Source: Pyruvatibacter sp. (GTDB lineage Bacteria; Pseudomonadota; Alphaproteobacteria; CGMCC-115125). Taken from it: 64,000 nt of DNA. The DNA lies in NCBI RefSeq assembly GCF_040219635.1, contig NZ_JAVJSC010000003.1, positions 816,501 to 880,500 on the forward strand, written 5' to 3'. This document shows, piece by piece, positions 27,200 to 37,049 of the stretch; position 1 is the stretch's first letter, and every line of letters begins with the position of its first letter. The position numbers were made by a program, and so were the translations under genes. The notes beneath the pieces are model-generated. The model saw nothing but the letters and a program-made list of their open reading frames with translations, did no database searches and was not told the origin of the DNA.

Positions 27200-28836
27200 T
27201 GGCGTATACGGATCAAAAGCTCGTTGAGGTCAAAGATCTGTCCGTTGCGTTTACGCAGGACGGCGAACAAACCCTTGCTGTCAACAAAGTGTCTTTCGAC
27301 ATGGCGGAAGGCGAAACGCTGGCATTGGTAGGCGAAAGTGGTTCCGGTAAGTCTGTGACGGCATTGTCGTTGATGCAGCTTCTGCCCTATCCAGCGGCGT
27401 CCCATCCGTCAGGCACCATCCACTATCGCGGGCAATCCGTGGTGGGTGCCAGCGAACGCACACTGATGGGCATTCGCGGCAACGAGATTTCGATGATCTT
27501 TCAGGAGCCGATGACATCCCTCAACCCGCTGCATACCATTGAGCGGCAGGTGGGGGAGGTGCTGGAAGTGCATCGGGGTATGAGGCCCGAAGCCGCGCGT
27601 GTGCGCGTGCTCGAATTGCTCAACAAGGTGGGCCTGCAAAATCCTGAAAAACGCTTGGGCGCCTATCCTCATGAACTGTCCGGTGGACAGCGCCAGCGCG
27701 TAATGATTGCCATGGCACTGGCCAACGAGCCGCGCCTGTTGATCGCCGACGAGCCGACCACCGCGCTTGATGTCACCGTACAGGCGCAAATCCTCAAGCT
27801 GTTGAAGCAACTGAGCAGCGACATGGGCATGGGGATGCTGCTCATCACCCACGACCTGGGCATCGTGCGCAAGATGGCAGATCGGGTCTGCGTCATGAAG
27901 CAAGGCCAGATCGTGGAGAGTGGTGAAACGAAGAGCCTGTTCGCCAATCCGCAGCACGAATATACGCAGCACCTGCTTAGCAGCGAGCCAAAGGGCAAAC
28001 CGCTGACCGCGCGCGCAGATGCGCCGGAAATCATGTCCACCGAAAACCTCAAGGTCTGGTTCCCGATCAAGAAGGGCGTGCTGAAGCGCACTGTCGATCA
28101 CGTCAAAGCGGTTGACGGCATTTCACTCACCGTGCGGCGTGGTCATACGGTGGGCGTGGTCGGTGAAAGCGGCTCCGGCAAAACCACGCTGGGTCTTGGT
28201 CTCCTGCGACTGATAGATAGTGAAGGCCCGATCGTCTTCATGGGTCAGAACATCGAAGCTGATAGCTGGTCAGACCTCCGGGCACGCCGCGCAGACATGC
28301 AGATTGTTTTTCAGGACCCATTTGGTTCATTGAGCCCGCGGCTGTCAGTGGCGCAGATCGTGGAAGAGGGCTTGCTGGTTCATGGCACGGACCTCAACTA
28401 TGAAGGCCGCCGCCAGCGCGTCGCCGAGGCCCTGACGGAAGTGGGCCTTGATCCGGCGACAATGGATCGCTATCCGCACGAATTTTCAGGCGGCCAGCGC
28501 CAGCGCATCGCAATCGCCCGCGCCATGGCGCTGAAACCTGACTTTGTTGTGTTGGATGAACCCACCAGCGCGCTTGATATGTCGGTGCAGGCACAGATTG
28601 TTGACCTCCTGCGCGACCTGCAACAGCGCCACGACCTGGCTTATCTGTTTATCAGCCATGATTTGAAGGTAGTCCGTGCACTTGCCGACGAAGTGATTGT
28701 CATGCGCAACGGCAAGGTGGTGGAGCAAGGGGCATCAGACCAGATTTTTGACGCTCCGCAGACGGACTATACCAAGGCGCTGATGGCCGCGGCCTTCGAC
28801 CTTGAAGCAGCTCCCGAGGGCGTGGTGGCGTCTTAG
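27199..28836 (+). CDS. yejF: Duplicated peptide ABC transporter ATPase (YejF-like)
   Basis: Cytoplasmic ATP-binding protein with two fused nucleotide-binding domains, 545 residues. Each half has a full set of motifs: Walker A GESGSGKS and GESGSGKT, signatures LSGGQRQR and FSGGQRQR, and Walker B LLIADEPTTALD and VVLDEPTSALD. The fusion makes a partner ATPase unnecessary. It ends the five-gene import operon. Its last four bases overlap the stop of the convergent NlpC/P60 gene. Confidence 0.95.
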   Translation: MAYTDQKLVEVKDLSVAFTQDGEQTLAVNKVSFDMAEGETLALVGESGSGKSVTALSLMQLLPYPAASHPSGTIHYRGQSVVGASERTLMGIRGNEISMIFQEPMTSLNPLHTIERQVGEVLEVHRGMRPEAARVRVLELLNKVGLQNPEKRLGAYPHELSGGQRQRVMIAMALANEPRLLIADEPTTALDVTVQAQILKLLKQLSSDMGMGMLLITHDLGIVRKMADRVCVMKQGQIVESGETKSLFANPQHEYTQHLLSSEPKGKPLTARADAPEIMSTENLKVWFPIKKGVLKRTVDHVKAVDGISLTVRRGHTVGVVGESGSGKTTLGLGLLRLIDSEGPIVFMGQNIEADSWSDLRARRADMQIVFQDPFGSLSPRLSVAQIVEEGLLVHGTDLNYEGRRQRVAEALTEVGLDPATMDRYPHEFSGGQRQRIAIARAMALKPDFVVLDEPTSALDMSVQAQIVDLLRDLQQRHDLAYLFISHDLKVVRALADEVIVMRNGKVVEQGASDQIFDAPQTDYTKALMAAAFDLEAAPEGVVAS

Positions 28837-29720
28837 CGCTTGCCAGTGGATGGCAAACGCCGGACCGACGTGACCGGCCCGTCTGTTTCAGCAATACGCC
28901 TGATGGCCAGCTCCACAGGTTCCAGAACAGTTTTCATATGGGTGGCGTTGGCATGAAGCAGGGTTCTTGCATCCCGCATGATGCCTACATGCCCTTTCCA
29001 GAAAACAAGGTCACCGCGCTGCATTGGTTCTGTCTCAGCCAAGGCAATCCCAACAGCCGACTCCTGCATATCCGTGTCCCTCGGGCATTCGATGCCTGCC
29101 GCTTCAAGGGCGCATTGCACCAGTGCTGAGCAATCAAGCCCCAGGCTTGACCGGCCCCCCCACAGATACGGCGTTTCAAGAAACCCCTCAGCCACCCCCA
29201 CGAAATCTGGCGCGGTCTCGTTCGTGGCGTGCAGATGGTCCGTGAACACGCAACCTCCGCCTGAAAGCAGGCTGAAACGGTCCTGCTGGGAAATAACCTG
29301 AACCGGTGAGTTCAGTGACATCCACCCAAGCACCGGCGATTTCAGGTTAGCAGCCGCATAGATGAAGGTGCGCAGTGCCGCAACACGATGCGTGGGTGTC
29401 TGTTCATGACGGGCCAGCGTATCACCTGCTACATACCCCACATAGCGATCGCGATCTGCCTGCACCCATGCCCACCCCTGTGCCTCATCAAGGACGACCA
29501 CGCTTTCACCAAACAAAAGCTCTGTGTCCCGCGGTCCATCTGGCGCAGGCGTGCGGCGCAGGGCGGTCACTGGTACGGTTACGCAGGCGGGCGTTCCCGT
29601 AACAAAGCGCGGCGCCGCCACTCTGCCTTCCAGCGTCGCCCGTGCAAGGTCAGGTCTGAATGCATTGACGCGCGGATCCAACGTCTCCTGCATCGTCTGG
29701 GGTGGGTCGGGTTGAGGCAT
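28833..29720 (-). CDS. NlpC/P60-family cell-wall hydrolase
   Basis: Predicted cysteine peptidase (C40) acting on peptidoglycan peptides, 295 residues. SH3-like segments occupy about residues 45-165, with LLFGESVVVLDEAQGWAWVQ. The catalytic domain has Cys197 in LGLDCSALVQ, His244 in KGHVGIM and a third polar residue, His256, in LLHANATH. No signal peptide is visible, so export is unclear. It overlaps the MarR-like gene by one base, suggesting a shared transcript with the regulator. Confidence 0.9.
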   Translation of the reverse strand: MPQPDPPQTMQETLDPRVNAFRPDLARATLEGRVAAPRFVTGTPACVTVPVTALRRTPAPDGPRDTELLFGESVVVLDEAQGWAWVQADRDRYVGYVAGDTLARHEQTPTHRVAALRTFIYAAANLKSPVLGWMSLNSPVQVISQQDRFSLLSGGGCVFTDHLHATNETAPDFVGVAEGFLETPYLWGGRSSLGLDCSALVQCALEAAGIECPRDTDMQESAVGIALAETEPMQRGDLVFWKGHVGIMRDARTLLHANATHMKTVLEPVELAIRRIAETDGPVTSVRRLPSTGKR

Positions 29721-30058
29721 TACAGTTCTTTGGCGCGCCTTGAGATCAGGTCTGCGAAGTCTGAAAGATAGACCGAGCCCTTTACCGTTCGCTGAACAAG
29801 CACGTTGCGGCGATCTGTTTCATCACGTTTGCGTTTCAACAGTTCAAGGCGGCCAAGCGCGTCCAGCGCGCGCGTAATGGCGGGTTTGGAAATGTTCAGA
29901 CCCTCCGCCAGACCCCGCACCGTATGGGGTGGGGGCGACAGATAGATCGTGAGCAAAATAGCCATCTGCCGCGACGACAAATCGGGCCCGTCATCACGCA
30001 CGGTCGTAGCAACAACATCATGCCACAGCTTCAAAGCCTCAACCGGCTTCAGCTCCAT
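29720..30058 (-). CDS. MarR-type winged-helix regulator
   Basis: Small DNA-binding protein, 112 residues, almost entirely a winged helix-turn-helix. SSRQMAILLTIYL is the first core helix. The HTH lies around TVRGLAEGLNISKPAITRALDALGRL, followed by a basic wing RKRDETDRRNVLV. Target genes and ligand are unknown. The gene is one base upstream of the NlpC/P60 gene and 156 bp downstream of the aminopeptidase gene, all on one strand, so it may control this cluster. Confidence 0.85.
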   Translation of the reverse strand: MELKPVEALKLWHDVVATTVRDDGPDLSSRQMAILLTIYLSPPPHTVRGLAEGLNISKPAITRALDALGRLELLKRKRDETDRRNVLVQRTVKGSVYLSDFADLISRRAKEL

Positions 30059-30214
30059 TTCGATGTGCCCCCAAGCCCCGACTATCCCATGCCGTTTTGC
30101 ACGGTTGCCGACCTTCCCCCCAAGGTAAGGTCCGGCGCGTCCTGTTTATGGTTAATGGTAGCGGTCACCGGTAACGAAGTGCAACCGCCTGCGAAATGAA
30201 AGTGCGCGGCCGAT

Positions 30215-31585
30215 TCAGCCGTAGCGCGTGCACAAAAGGTGATAGATCGCGCGCACGGCCTGCAATTCACCGCCTACGGGTCGTCCTGGTCGCGGTTTCG
30301 CATTCCACCCGTAAATATCAAAATGAGCGTATGAGCGTGTTTGTGTAACAAAACGGTTGAGAAACAGCGCGGCCGTTATGGAGCCCGCAAATGGTCCGTC
30401 GGAAATGTGGTTCAGGTCGGCAATTTTGCTGTCGAGCCATGCGTCATAGGGCTCCCAAAGCGGTAGCCGCCACATCGGGTCGGCGGCATGGTCACCGGCC
30501 TGCGAAAGCTCGGCTGCCAGTGCGTCGTCCTTTGTGTAAAAGGGCGGCAGTTCCGGTCCAAGCGCCACGCGGGCAGCCCCTGTGAGGGTGGCAAAATCAA
30601 GCAGCAGGTCAGGTGCTTGCGTGTCAGCTTCTGCCAGCGCGTCCGCCAGTATCAACCGGCCTTCAGCATCTGTATTCCCAATTTCGACGCTCAGGCCCTT
30701 ACGACTTGCCAGAACATCGCTGGGACGAAAGGCGTTGCCGGAAACCGAGTTCTCAACAGCGGCCACGAGCAGCCGCAGCCGCACATCCAGCCCGCGCTCC
30801 ATAATCATCTGCGCCAGCGCCATGGCGGCAGCAGCACCCCCCATATCCTTTTTCATCAGCGCCATGGAATTGCCGGGCTTGAGATTGAGCCCGCCGGTAT
30901 CAAAGCAAACGCCCTTGCCCACCAGCGTAATGGCAGGCGCATCAGCACGCCCCCATGTGAGATCAATCAGCCGTGGAGCCCGGTCACTCGCGCGACCCAC
31001 GGCATGGATCATCGGGTAATTGTCACGCAGAAGCTCATCGCCGGTGGTGACCGTAAGGTGCGTGTCAAAGCGCCGCCGAAGCGTGTCGGCGGCGGCCTCA
31101 AGCTCCGCCGGTCCCATGTCGCTGGCGGGTGTATTGATGAGGTCTCGCGCCAGAAATACGCCGCGCGCAATGAGTGATGCCTCGTCGCATCCTGAACCAT
31201 CCGGCACGACCAGGCGCACATTTGCCTGTGTGGTTCTGGACTTGTAGCGATCAAAACCATAGGTGCCCAAGGCAAAGCCCAGCAGCGCGCGGGGCATGTC
31301 TGCCGGGGCCGGGTCAAACCTATAGTCGCCGGGCTGAAGCTGTGCAGCCAGCGCGCCATACACAAACGGGTCAGTTTCGTTTCCCAGGCCGAACAATACG
31401 CGGGCGAACCCGCCAGCGCTGTCGGGCAGCATCAGCGTTTCGCCAGCCTGCGCCTTGAACCCATGCGCCCGTACCCATGCGGCATGGTGCGGCTCGGCAG
31501 CATCCAGCCATGCATCCACGGCCTCGCTTGCCAATGGTGTAACGGGGATGGCGGGGCCGTTGTCGAGAAACACATCAAGCATCAA
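30215..31585 (-). CDS. Leucyl aminopeptidase (M17 family)
   Basis: Two-metal cytoplasmic aminopeptidase that completes peptide breakdown. It has 456 residues. Metal and catalytic motifs are seen at KGVCFDTGGLNLKP (Lys224, Asp229), MKKDMGGAAA (around 244-253) and NTDAEGR (304-310), all intact. It is shorter than PepA at the N-terminus and closer to the PepB-like type. The neighbours (peptide importer, cell-wall peptidase) fit a peptide-recycling theme, but that is inference. Confidence 0.92.
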   Translation of the reverse strand: MMLDVFLDNGPAIPVTPLASEAVDAWLDAAEPHHAAWVRAHGFKAQAGETLMLPDSAGGFARVLFGLGNETDPFVYGALAAQLQPGDYRFDPAPADMPRALLGFALGTYGFDRYKSRTTQANVRLVVPDGSGCDEASLIARGVFLARDLINTPASDMGPAELEAAADTLRRRFDTHLTVTTGDELLRDNYPMIHAVGRASDRAPRLIDLTWGRADAPAITLVGKGVCFDTGGLNLKPGNSMALMKKDMGGAAAAMALAQMIMERGLDVRLRLLVAAVENSVSGNAFRPSDVLASRKGLSVEIGNTDAEGRLILADALAEADTQAPDLLLDFATLTGAARVALGPELPPFYTKDDALAAELSQAGDHAADPMWRLPLWEPYDAWLDSKIADLNHISDGPFAGSITAALFLNRFVTQTRSYAHFDIYGWNAKPRPGRPVGGELQAVRAIYHLLCTRYG

Positions 31586-31696
31586 AATACACTTATCCGG
31601 GGTGTCGGGCGCAGGTGCCGGTGGCGGGGTTCAAATCTATATGGCACGGTCTTGCAGCGTTTTGGAATACGCAACGGCCTGAGGCAGGAGAACCCC

Positions 31697-32371
31697 ATGA
31701 AAATGCCGCCGCTCACTTTGGTCATCGGAGATAAAAACTGGTCGTCGTGGAGCCTGCGGCCCTGGCTCGCCATGAAGCGCGCGGGTCTTGCCTTTGAAGA
31801 GGCGCACGTAACCTTGCGCCAGGGGGACGACACAAAGGCGCAATGTCTGGCTTATTCCCCTGCGGGCAAGGTGCCGGTGCTCAAATGGGGTGACGAAACC
31901 ATCTGGGATTCGCTGGCCATTCTCGAAACGCTGAACGAGCGTGTGCCGGGGGCGCATCTTTGGCCTGCCGACGGTGTCGCCCGCGCCCATGGCCGCGCCA
32001 TCAGCGCTGAAATGCATTCGGGCTTCACAGCCCTGCGCCGCGACATGCCCATGGACTGCACCCATCACCGTCCCGGCGAAGGCATGAATGATGCTGTTGC
32101 CCACAACATCAGCCGCATCATTGCCATCTGGACGGAAGCGCGCGGACGTTTTGGCGTCACGGGCGGCGGCCCCTATTTGCTGGGTCCATTTTCCATTGCC
32201 GACGCGATGTATGCTCCTGTGGTCTCGCGGTTTGATACCTATGCGCCGGATCTTGTGGCTCTGGGCGACCGCGACAGCGTGGCCCGCGCCTATATGGAGA
32301 CGATTAACGCCATGCCTGAAATGCGTGAGTGGGTAATGGACGCACGGGCGCAGATGATGGCTGCGTCCTGA
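31697..32371 (+). CDS. Glutathione S-transferase family protein
   Basis: Cytosolic glutathione transferase-like protein, 224 residues from ATG 31697, which has a GGAG ribosome-binding site. The thioredoxin-like N-terminal domain contains WSSWSLRPWLAMKRAG, with Ser residues where the catalytic residue is expected, and the cis-proline motif GKVPVL. The ED/DS glutathione-contact motif appears as IWDSLAI. The helical C-terminal domain carries GPFSIADAMYAPV. Substrate is unknown. Confidence 0.9.
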   Translation: MKMPPLTLVIGDKNWSSWSLRPWLAMKRAGLAFEEAHVTLRQGDDTKAQCLAYSPAGKVPVLKWGDETIWDSLAILETLNERVPGAHLWPADGVARAHGRAISAEMHSGFTALRRDMPMDCTHHRPGEGMNDAVAHNISRIIAIWTEARGRFGVTGGGPYLLGPFSIADAMYAPVVSRFDTYAPDLVALGDRDSVARAYMETINAMPEMREWVMDARAQMMAAS

Positions 32372-32519
32372 AGGTGGCCCGCTGCCGCACAACACGCTTA
32401 AACGCCTGCCGACAATCCGGCTTTCATGTTTAACAGTTTCTTGACCGCTGCCTGCCACCATAGCGCCATATGATTTTGGCCCACCCTGTCTTTGGGCAGC
32501 AACTGGTGGAACACGCCCG

Positions 32520-33365
32520 GTGAAAACACGGTCACATTCTGTTTCGAGTACTCCTCCGAATGCGCGCACCGTCCGCCGCATGGCGGTCGCCTGTGCGCTT
32601 GCAGCGCTGCTGGCCGGGTGCCAGACGGTAGGCGCGGGATCGCCATCAGGCCCTGACCTTGATACACGCCTTCACGATGCAGACGTGATGTCCGAGGTGA
32701 ACGGAAATGTTGTGGCCAAGGCTGCCTATTGGGGCGGTCTTTATGAACAAGACCCCCGAGATGCAGAAGCGGCTGCGGAATATGCATCAGCCCTGCGGGC
32801 TGTAGGTTCAACCGCCGCGGCAATTGACGTGCTGCGCCGGGCAGAAAGCCTCAACCCGGATGACCCGCGGATTCTGGCTGAATATGGCAAGACACTGACA
32901 TCATCCGGTCGTGCAGCAGAGGCCCTGCCCGTATTCGACAAAGCCTTGGCGGTTGATCCGGATAACTGGCGCACGTTGAGTGCGCAGGGTGTGGCGCTGG
33001 ATCAGGTTGGCCAGCACGACGCGGCTCGCGCTGTTTATCGCGCTGCTATTGCAGCGGCACCTGGCGAACCCACGCCGTGGAATAATCTGGGCATGTCGTA
33101 TGCCCTTACAAACGATCTCAAAGACGCTGAACTGGCTATGCGAAAAGCCGTATCTACGCCCAGGGCGACGGGAAAAATGCGCCAGAACCTTGCTTTGGTG
33201 CTGGGCCTGCGTGGCGATTACACCGACGCTGAACGCCTTGCCAGTGCCCCGACTGCACCTGCGGCAATCAGCGGTGACGCTGAAAAACTCCGCGCCATTG
33301 TCACCCAGCCCGCGTTGTGGGCTCGCGAGGCAAACGCCGACAACAACCCCGTCATCATCGAGTAG
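32520..33365 (+). CDS. tadD: TadD-like TPR lipoprotein of the pilus locus
   Basis: Predicted outer-membrane lipoprotein that helps pilus assembly, in Tad systems supporting the secretin. It has 281 residues from GTG 32520. The lipobox LLAGC gives lipidation at Cys34 after a signal with RR at 19-20, which favours this start over ATG 32580. Tetratricopeptide repeats fill about 65-240 (AAIDVLRRAESLNPDDPRIL, AVDPDNWRTL). It converges with tadC and is the only downstream pilus gene on the plus strand. Confidence 0.82.
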   Translation: MKTRSHSVSSTPPNARTVRRMAVACALAALLAGCQTVGAGSPSGPDLDTRLHDADVMSEVNGNVVAKAAYWGGLYEQDPRDAEAAAEYASALRAVGSTAAAIDVLRRAESLNPDDPRILAEYGKTLTSSGRAAEALPVFDKALAVDPDNWRTLSAQGVALDQVGQHDAARAVYRAAIAAAPGEPTPWNNLGMSYALTNDLKDAELAMRKAVSTPRATGKMRQNLALVLGLRGDYTDAERLASAPTAPAAISGDAEKLRAIVTQPALWAREANADNNPVIIE

Positions 33366-33392
33366 CTCACCAACGCTCTCACTTTTCCATGC

Positions 33393-33473
33393 GTCGTCCC
33401 GGACTTGATCCGGGATCGGGCTAGTGACGTGTGTGGCGTACCGCGCGCGATCCGAGGTCAAGTCCGGGATGAC
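33393..33473. repeat. Intergenic palindromic (REP-like) element
   Basis: Two 25-bp arms (33393-33417 and 33449-33473), nearly perfect inverted copies with core CCCGGACTTGATCCGGGATC, are separated by 31 bp. It lies between the convergent tadD and tadC genes. The core resembles abundant dispersed palindromes in alphaproteobacterial genomes. It could also stop or stabilise both transcripts. No other gene is seen between 33366 and 33547. Confidence 0.75.
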
Positions 33474-33547
33474 AGACTATCTTTGACGAGCGGAAGTCTT
33501 GCGCCTGCATGGTGGCGCGGGCCTGCGGCTGATAGACCACCCCAAAC

Positions 33548-34555
33548 CTAGTTCATGGTAAAGCGGATAACTGCTGGACCAAGAATGACGACGAACAGCA
33601 CCGGCAGAAAGAACGCAATCATCGGTACCGTCAGTTTCGGCGGCAGGCCTGCTGCTTTTTTCTCGGCGGCCGCCATGCGTATGTCACGGTTTTCCTGCGC
33701 CATGACCCGTAGGGCAGAACCAAGCGGCGTGCCATAGCGCTCTGCCTGAATGAGCGATGTGGTGACGGCCTTCACGCCTGGTAAGCCCGTGCGTTTGCCA
33801 AGGTTCTCATAGGCCACGCGCCGGTCCTGCAGGTAGGAAAGCTCAGCCGTCGTCAGTCCCAGTTCCTCGGCCAGTTCAACAGACTGGACGCCAATCTCTG
33901 CGGCTACCTTGTTGAAGGCAGCCTCCACCGACATGCCAGCCTCAACACAGATCAACAGCAGGTCCAGTGCATCGGGAAAAGCCTGCTGAATCGCCTGCTG
34001 GCGGCGCGTGATGATGTTCTGCAGAAACACATTTGGCAGATAGAACCCGGCCAGTCCTGCCAGCCCCGCCATGCCCAGCTTCGCCATTGGCGGCTGGCTC
34101 AAATCAAGCACAAAAAAGACGTAGAACGCAGCTATCGCAAACACGATGGGGGGCATGGCGATGCGGAAAAACAAGAACGTGTAGATCGGCCCCTGACCCC
34201 GAAATCCGGCCATCTTCATTTTAAGTTGCGTGTCTTCGCTCTCCAGCATGGTGCGCAGGTTGAGACTATCCACCAGCTTCTTGGCAAAGCCCTTGGGTGT
34301 GGACCGCAGCGTGCCGCGTTTGCTGCCTGCGCGGTCTTCCATCTCGGCGCGCAGCTTGGCCCGCAAGGCCTCGCGTTCGCTCGCCACATATTTCATCCGC
34401 GTGGCAAGCGTGTCTTGGCTGAGATAGGGCATACCGAGCGTTATGATTGTGGCAAACGCAGCGCCGCCTGCAAGCAGCATCACCATGAGCTGCGGGTTGG
34501 TCACAAAATCTACGAATGCCATCATCGAAAACCAATGCCCCCCGGGAGCTGTCAT
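33548..34555 (-). CDS. tadC: Flp pilus platform protein TadC
   Basis: Inner-membrane platform protein for Flp pilus assembly, 335 residues, of the type II secretion F family. A membrane segment lies at about residues 20-42, a pair at about 125-175, and a final one at 310-330. The F-domain is around PDALDLLLICVEAGMSVEAA and AERYGTPLGSALRVMAQ. It acts beside TadB and is driven by CpaF. It is the last gene of the cpa/tad operon, 13 bp after tadB. Confidence 0.94.
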   Translation of the reverse strand: MTAPGGHWFSMMAFVDFVTNPQLMVMLLAGGAAFATIITLGMPYLSQDTLATRMKYVASEREALRAKLRAEMEDRAGSKRGTLRSTPKGFAKKLVDSLNLRTMLESEDTQLKMKMAGFRGQGPIYTFLFFRIAMPPIVFAIAAFYVFFVLDLSQPPMAKLGMAGLAGLAGFYLPNVFLQNIITRRQQAIQQAFPDALDLLLICVEAGMSVEAAFNKVAAEIGVQSVELAEELGLTTAELSYLQDRRVAYENLGKRTGLPGVKAVTTSLIQAERYGTPLGSALRVMAQENRDIRMAAAEKKAAGLPPKLTVPMIAFFLPVLFVVILGPAVIRFTMN

Positions 34556-34568
34556 TAGCCAGACCAGT

Positions 34569-35570
34569 CTAGTAGTCGAAGCTGATCATCTTCTTCATAA
34601 CCAGCACGCCGAGCAGCATCCAGAATGCGCCACCAATCAGCATTGCGTTGCCCATCCGCTCTTCAAACAGCAGGTTTATGTAGTCGGGCGTAGTGATGTA
34701 AACCAGCACCATCACGCCAGGTGGCAGCGCGCCAATTATGGCGGCAGACGACTTGGCCTCCTGGCTCATTGCCTGGATCTTGCCCTGCAACACCTTGCGC
34801 TCACGCAACACCTTCGACAGGTTGCCAAGCGCTTCCGACAGGTTGCCGCCTGTCTTTTGCTGGATTGAAATAACAATCTGGAAAAACCTGAGTTCTGCCG
34901 TTGGCACGCGGTGGGTCATCTTCTCAAGACCCTGCTCAAGCGTGATGCCAACCCGCTGACCTTCAACCAGTTCCCTGAATTCTTCGCGAACAGGCCCCTG
35001 GGCTTCTGATGCAATAATCATGATGCAGTCATGCAGTGGCAGCCCGGCTTTGAGCCCGCGGACAATCACATCCACAGCGTTTGCAAACTCCTCGGTAAAC
35101 TGCTTGAGGCGTCGTTTGGTCAAAAAAGACAGCGTCCAGCGCGGCAGGCCAAAGCCCGCTGCAAAGCCCGTTAGAAAACCAACAAATGGTGTCTGACCAG
35201 CCAGCATCACACACCCCGCCGTCACAAGACCCACTATGGCGCTGATGATGGTGAAGGTTCGCACAGGCATTTCAAGGCCGGCCTGCTCGATACGTTCGCG
35301 CATTGACACCTTCTTCTTGCGCGCGGCCTGAGCCTCGTCCAACTCCTTCAGGGTTTCCTGAACCTGTTTGCGCCGTTGCGCGTTCTGGTCCACTTCCGCG
35401 CCGCCGCGCCGCGCGCTGCGTGCGCGCTTGCCACCGGTAGCCACATTCATGCGTTTGTTGTTCTGCTGGCGCTTTTGAAGCGCCGGCGCAATGGCTGCAT
35501 AGGCCAAACCGCCGACACCAAGTACGCCCATAAAAACTGTGGCAATAAAGACAAGTTGCGCATCAAGCAT
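34569..35570 (-). CDS. tadB: Flp pilus platform protein TadB
   Basis: Inner-membrane partner of TadC, 333 residues. A first membrane segment covers residues 7-28, followed by a basic linker (RQQNNKRMNVATGGKRARSA). Further segments are near 105-145 and at the C-terminus. The F-domain contains GLPLHDCIMIIASEAQGPVR and QKTGGNLSEALGNLSKVLRE. It lies 12 bp downstream of cpaF, in the order seen in Caulobacter and other Tad loci. Confidence 0.94.
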   Translation of the reverse strand: MLDAQLVFIATVFMGVLGVGGLAYAAIAPALQKRQQNNKRMNVATGGKRARSARRGGAEVDQNAQRRKQVQETLKELDEAQAARKKKVSMRERIEQAGLEMPVRTFTIISAIVGLVTAGCVMLAGQTPFVGFLTGFAAGFGLPRWTLSFLTKRRLKQFTEEFANAVDVIVRGLKAGLPLHDCIMIIASEAQGPVREEFRELVEGQRVGITLEQGLEKMTHRVPTAELRFFQIVISIQQKTGGNLSEALGNLSKVLRERKVLQGKIQAMSQEAKSSAAIIGALPPGVMVLVYITTPDYINLLFEERMGNAMLIGGAFWMLLGVLVMKKMISFDY

Positions 35571-35582
35571 AGCTTTGCACCC

Positions 35583-37043
35583 CTAAATCTCAGCGGCTTC
35601 AAGCGCTGCAACCAGCTCACGTTCCAGGCCATAGTAGCGTGCGCGATCCCAGAAAGCCGGGCGGGCGATGCCGGTCGATTTGTGGCGCCCTGTGATCTTG
35701 CCCTGGGCGTCTTCGCCGTCCATGTCATAGACGAAAAGATCCTGCGTAATAATCACGTCGCCTTCCATGCCCGTCACTTCAGTGATGTGGGTGATGCGGC
35801 GCGAACCGTCGCGCAGGCGTGCCGCCTGAATGATGACATCAATCGATCCCGAAATCATTTCGCGGATCGTTTTGGACGGCAGCGAGAAACCGCCCATGGT
35901 AATCATGCTTTCAAGACGTGACATGGCTTCGCGCGGGGTGTTGGCGTGCAGCGTGCCCATTGAGCCGTCATGGCCGGTGTTCATGGCCTGCAGCAAGTCA
36001 AACGCTTCTGGTCCACGCACCTCGCCCACAATAATGCGTTCAGGACGCATACGCAGACAGTTGCGCACAAGCTCGCGCATGGTGATCTCGCCTGACCCTT
36101 CAAGGTTCGGCGGGCGCGTTTCAAGACGCACCACGTGGGGCTGTTGCAACTGAAGCTCAGCGGCGTCCTCACACGTGATCACGCGCTCATCCTCTTCGAT
36201 GAACGCCGTCATGGTGTTGAGCAAAGTGGTTTTCCCGGAGCCCGTGCCCCCGGAAATCAAAACATTGCAGCGGCACTTTCCGATGATGCTGAGAACCTTT
36301 GCGCCTTCTGGCGAGATAGACCCGAACTTCACGAGGTCATCCATCCGCAGTTTGTCTTTTTTGAACTTGCGAATAGTCAGTGTGGGGCCATCAATCGCCA
36401 GCGGCGGCGCAATGACGTTGACGCGGCTGCCGTCAGGCAGGCGGGCATCACATATGGGGCTTGATTCATCAACGCGGCGGCCAACCTGGCTTACAATGCG
36501 CTGGCAGATATTCATCAGCTGCGAGTTGTCGCGGAACTTGATGCCGGTTGCCTGCGTCTTGCCAGACACTTCAATGAACACGTGTGCCGCCCCATTGACC
36601 ATGATGTCGGCAATGTCATCACGCGCCAGCAGGGGTTCAAGCGGACCATAGCCCAGCACGTCGTTGCAGATATCCTGCAGCAGCTCTTCCTGCTCGGAAA
36701 TCGACATGACAACGTTTTTGATCGAGATGATCTCGTTGACGATATCGCGAATCTCTTCGCGTGCGCTCACGGCATCAAGCTGGGCAAGCTGTGTGAGGTC
36801 AATCGTATCGATCAACGCATTAAAGATCGTGGTCTTGATGCGGTAATAGTCTGATGAGCGTTCGGGCGCGCGCGCCGGTGCAGCCGCGACAGGCGCTGGC
36901 GCTGAAACCTTTACGGTCGCGGACGCCGACGGCATTGCACTGGTCTTGGGAGCAGCCTGCCTGGGCGCTGAGGTCTTTTGGGCTGCGGGGCGTGGGGCGG
37001 CAGGCGGTGCAGCCGGTCCCTCCGTATCGCGACGACCAAACAT
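35583..37043 (-). CDS. cpaF: Flp pilus assembly ATPase CpaF/TadA
   Basis: Hexameric ATPase that powers Flp pilus extension, 486 residues. The first 60 residues are Ala/Pro-rich and probably disordered. The type II/IV secretion ATPase core has Walker A SGGTGSGKTTLLN near residue 263, the Asp box and Walker B (RPERIIVGEVRGPEAFDLL), and the histidine-box region NTGHDGSMGTLHANTP. All motifs are intact. It is 6 bp after cpaE and 12 bp before tadB. Confidence 0.96.
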   Translation of the reverse strand: MFGRRDTEGPAAPPAAPRPAAQKTSAPRQAAPKTSAMPSASATVKVSAPAPVAAAPARAPERSSDYYRIKTTIFNALIDTIDLTQLAQLDAVSAREEIRDIVNEIISIKNVVMSISEQEELLQDICNDVLGYGPLEPLLARDDIADIMVNGAAHVFIEVSGKTQATGIKFRDNSQLMNICQRIVSQVGRRVDESSPICDARLPDGSRVNVIAPPLAIDGPTLTIRKFKKDKLRMDDLVKFGSISPEGAKVLSIIGKCRCNVLISGGTGSGKTTLLNTMTAFIEEDERVITCEDAAELQLQQPHVVRLETRPPNLEGSGEITMRELVRNCLRMRPERIIVGEVRGPEAFDLLQAMNTGHDGSMGTLHANTPREAMSRLESMITMGGFSLPSKTIREMISGSIDVIIQAARLRDGSRRITHITEVTGMEGDVIITQDLFVYDMDGEDAQGKITGRHKSTGIARPAFWDRARYYGLERELVAALEAAEI

Positions 37044-37049
37044 GTCAGA

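Noticed and set aside
31637..32581. 314-codon frame antisense to the GST gene
   Set aside because: It lies opposite a gene with clear GST motifs and has no domain or ribosome-binding site.
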